From NCBI RefSeq assembly GCF_900215655.1, contig NZ_OBEN01000004.1:59873-123872 (forward strand): a stretch of 64,000 nt of DNA, given 5' to 3'. The notes beneath the pieces were generated by a model, which ran no database searches, had not been told where the DNA came from, and saw only the letters and a list, made by a program, of their open reading frames with translations. The position numbers were made by a program, and so were the translations under genes. Shown here in pieces: positions 63,242 to 64,000 of this stretch. Source of the stretch: Hydrogenobacter hydrogenophilus. Its GTDB lineage: Bacteria; Aquificota; Aquificia; Aquificales; Aquificaceae. How positions within the stretch are numbered: position 1 is the first letter of the stretch; each line of letters opens with the position of its first letter.

Positions 63242-63338
63242 GCTTCAGCATGGATATTACAACTATCTTAGGCTCTGGTATACCCGAAAGTTCCAAGTGG
63301 TGGTGAAAGGGAGCCATTCTGAAGAGCCTTTTTTCTTT
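63234..63338 (-). pseudogene. mraY: Remnant of mraY 3' end
   Basis: [19 protein letters not shown] and IPEPKIVV match the C-terminal signature of MraY (the HHH motif), followed directly by MLKLR, so the last membrane helix has been deleted in frame. The rest of the gene is absent. The unassigned preceding segment (about 63342-63405, with [12 protein letters not shown]) is fused in frame. Confidence 0.65.
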
Positions 63339-63405
63339 ATGGGACGTGTCTATACCTTCAAAGGCTTTTTTCTGTATATCTCTCTGGTAGGGGCTTTCAA
63401 GAGCA

Positions 63406-63510
63406 AGTATAACCATCAAAACCAATGTCCGCATAAGCAAAATCATGCACTATCCATACACCTTCTTGCTTTGCAAGTTTTACTACTTGCTTAAAGAAAT
63501 CCAAGTCCAC
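63406..63510 (-). pseudogene. Remnant of an aminotransferase (DapL/AlaC-like)
   Basis: Thirty-five codons reading VDLDFFKQVVKLAKQEG and [17 protein letters not shown], the PLP-binding central region (D-A-Y-A-D) of class I/II aminotransferases such as LL-diaminopimelate aminotransferase. No N-terminal or lysine-containing part. It is flanked by other gene fragments on both sides. Confidence 0.6.
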
Positions 63511-63520
63511 GCATAGGATA

Positions 63521-63821
63521 GATGGTGGTTTCGGGTCTTGCTTTTAGTCTCTCAAAAGGCATCTCTCTTCCGCAGTTCTCATGTCGTATTAAGAAGAGCG
63601 TAATCTATTTTTCTGAGAAGTTTGAGCTCTCTGGTCTTTACCCTTTGGAGTTGAAGGTAGCGCTCCGTTTCTATGTTAGCCCTGTCTATCTCGTCTCCAC
63701 CCTCAAAGGTTATGTTAGAAGGATCTTTTATCTGCTCATCCGCAGACTTAATGATCTTCTCCCTTATGGCTAAAAGCAGGTCTCTTAGCTCTTTTATTTG
63801 TTCCTCTGTAAGATGGTGCAT
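63521..63821 (-). pseudogene. Remnant of dksA/traR-family gene
   Basis: ATG 63821 opens a frame with the coiled-coil part (TEEQIKELRDLLLAIREKI; GGDEIDRANIETERY); a 1-base loss near 63597 shifts the frame, and the next frame reads IRHENCGREMPFERLKARPETT, the zinc-finger end of DksA/TraR, but with the first CxxC pair missing and the second Cys pair lost beyond it. So the protein can no longer fold its zinc finger. Its start overlaps the cobA end. Confidence 0.7.
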
Positions 63822-64000
63822 AAGTTTAAATTATAATTGTATTTCCCTAAGACTTTTAAGTAAAAAGATAGCTTTACCACCTTGCCCACCACCATAACTG
63901 CGGGTGGATTAACTTCTGGAGGACTTTGGGAAACTTCCAAAAGACTGCTTATTAGAGTCCTCTGCTCGTGGGTTGTACCTCTCTCTATAAAGGCTACAGG
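63794..64000 (-). CDS. 3' end of uroporphyrinogen-III C-methyltransferase-like gene
   Basis: Partial at the window edge, 68 residues seen. VAFIERGTTHEQRTLISSLLEV and PPAVMVVGKVVKL match the C terminus of CobA/SUMT, which makes precorrin-2 for siroheme. The frame then runs on about 25 residues (YLKVLGKYN...) over the dksA remnant to a stop at 63794, longer than normal, so the original stop may be lost. Fits with ahbAB nearby. Confidence 0.7.
   Translation of the reverse strand, partial: PVAFIERGTTHEQRTLISSLLEVSQSPPEVNPPAVMVVGKVVKLSFYLKVLGKYNYNLNLCTILQRNK

Noticed and set aside
63579..63821. An intact 80-residue DksA/TraR-family protein
   Set aside because: The zinc-finger part continues in another frame and lacks the first Cys pair, so the open frame is a truncated remnant.

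Overview
The window looks like chromosome from a thermophilic, chemolithoautotrophic member of the Aquificaceae, closest in flavour to Hydrogenobacter or Thermocrinis. Evidence: a citryl-CoA synthetase large subunit (reductive TCA cycle), an archaeal-type fructose-1,6-bisphosphate aldolase/phosphatase, an archaeal-type S-adenosylmethionine synthetase, a branched-polyamine synthase typical of hyperthermophiles, a SecA with a large insert in its first ATPase domain, Lys/Glu/Arg-rich proteins and very tight gene packing. The assignment is by eye; no search was run.

Layout. 49-4037 (minus): TPR protein, universal stress protein, SuhB phosphatase, PurN. 4129-11571 (plus): a complete type III-A CRISPR effector operon (csm1/cas10, csm2, csm3, csm4, csm5, cas6), a leader with a recognisable promoter, and a 10-repeat, 9-spacer array; no cas1/cas2 and no csm6 are present. 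11625-18441: efp-accB-osmC-trpA, a Cu(I) ATPase, rpsP-khpA with an abutting tRNA-Arg, a PCu(A)C copper chaperone, a PuuD-like membrane protein and an Fe/Mn superoxide dismutase. 18512-32602: secA, a GH57/DUF3536 enzyme, accA, ndk, aroK, a cytochrome c assembly protein, fabD, a Lon-like protease, a thiamine-binding-type protein, queC, trmI, rsmG. 32599-46698: Sco1, gatB, lgt, SAM synthetase, gcvT, LptF/G, tpiA, a type II secretion gspC-D-N cluster, a small flavoprotein, bpsA, a PA2778/PA2779-like pair and the FBP aldolase/phosphatase. 46710-58237: smc, hemH, a catalytically dead-looking low-molecular-weight phosphatase, a LysR regulator, a HAD phosphatase, a short Trm112-like protein, moaA/moaE, tRNA-Pro, coaBC, kdsC, ccsA. 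58243-64000: nrdG and nrdD flanking a gene graveyard, an Rrf2 regulator, a fused AhbA/AhbB (NirDLGH-like) siroheme decarboxylase, a second graveyard, and the 3' end of a cobA-like methyltransferase.

Three window-wide properties stand out. First, many genes have a TATAAT-like box ending only 6-11 bases before the start codon with no Shine-Dalgarno sequence between, which predicts leaderless or near-leaderless mRNAs; several divergent pairs share overlapping -10 boxes. Second, 10 of 12 convergent gene pairs overlap at their 3' ends by 4-42 bp, and the other two are separated by less than 10 bp. Third, two short regions (58930-59677 and 63234-63821) hold shrunken remnants of housekeeping genes (ilvC, mtaB; mraY, an aminotransferase, dksA) carrying internal deletions as well as frameshifts.

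Functionally the genes support autotrophic carbon metabolism (CcsA, FBP aldolase/phosphatase, TpiA, AccA/AccB), copper and respiratory-oxidase assembly (CopA, PCu(A)C, Sco1, cytochrome c assembly), tetrapyrrole and molybdenum cofactors (HemH, AhbAB, CobA, MoaA/MoaE), outer-membrane biogenesis and secretion (KdsC, LptF/G, Lgt, GspC/D/N, SecA) and RNA-targeting immunity. I did not find a clearly new multi-gene system; the leaderless divergent promoters, the relic regions, the tRNA/CDS overlap and the dead phosphatase are the strongest leads.
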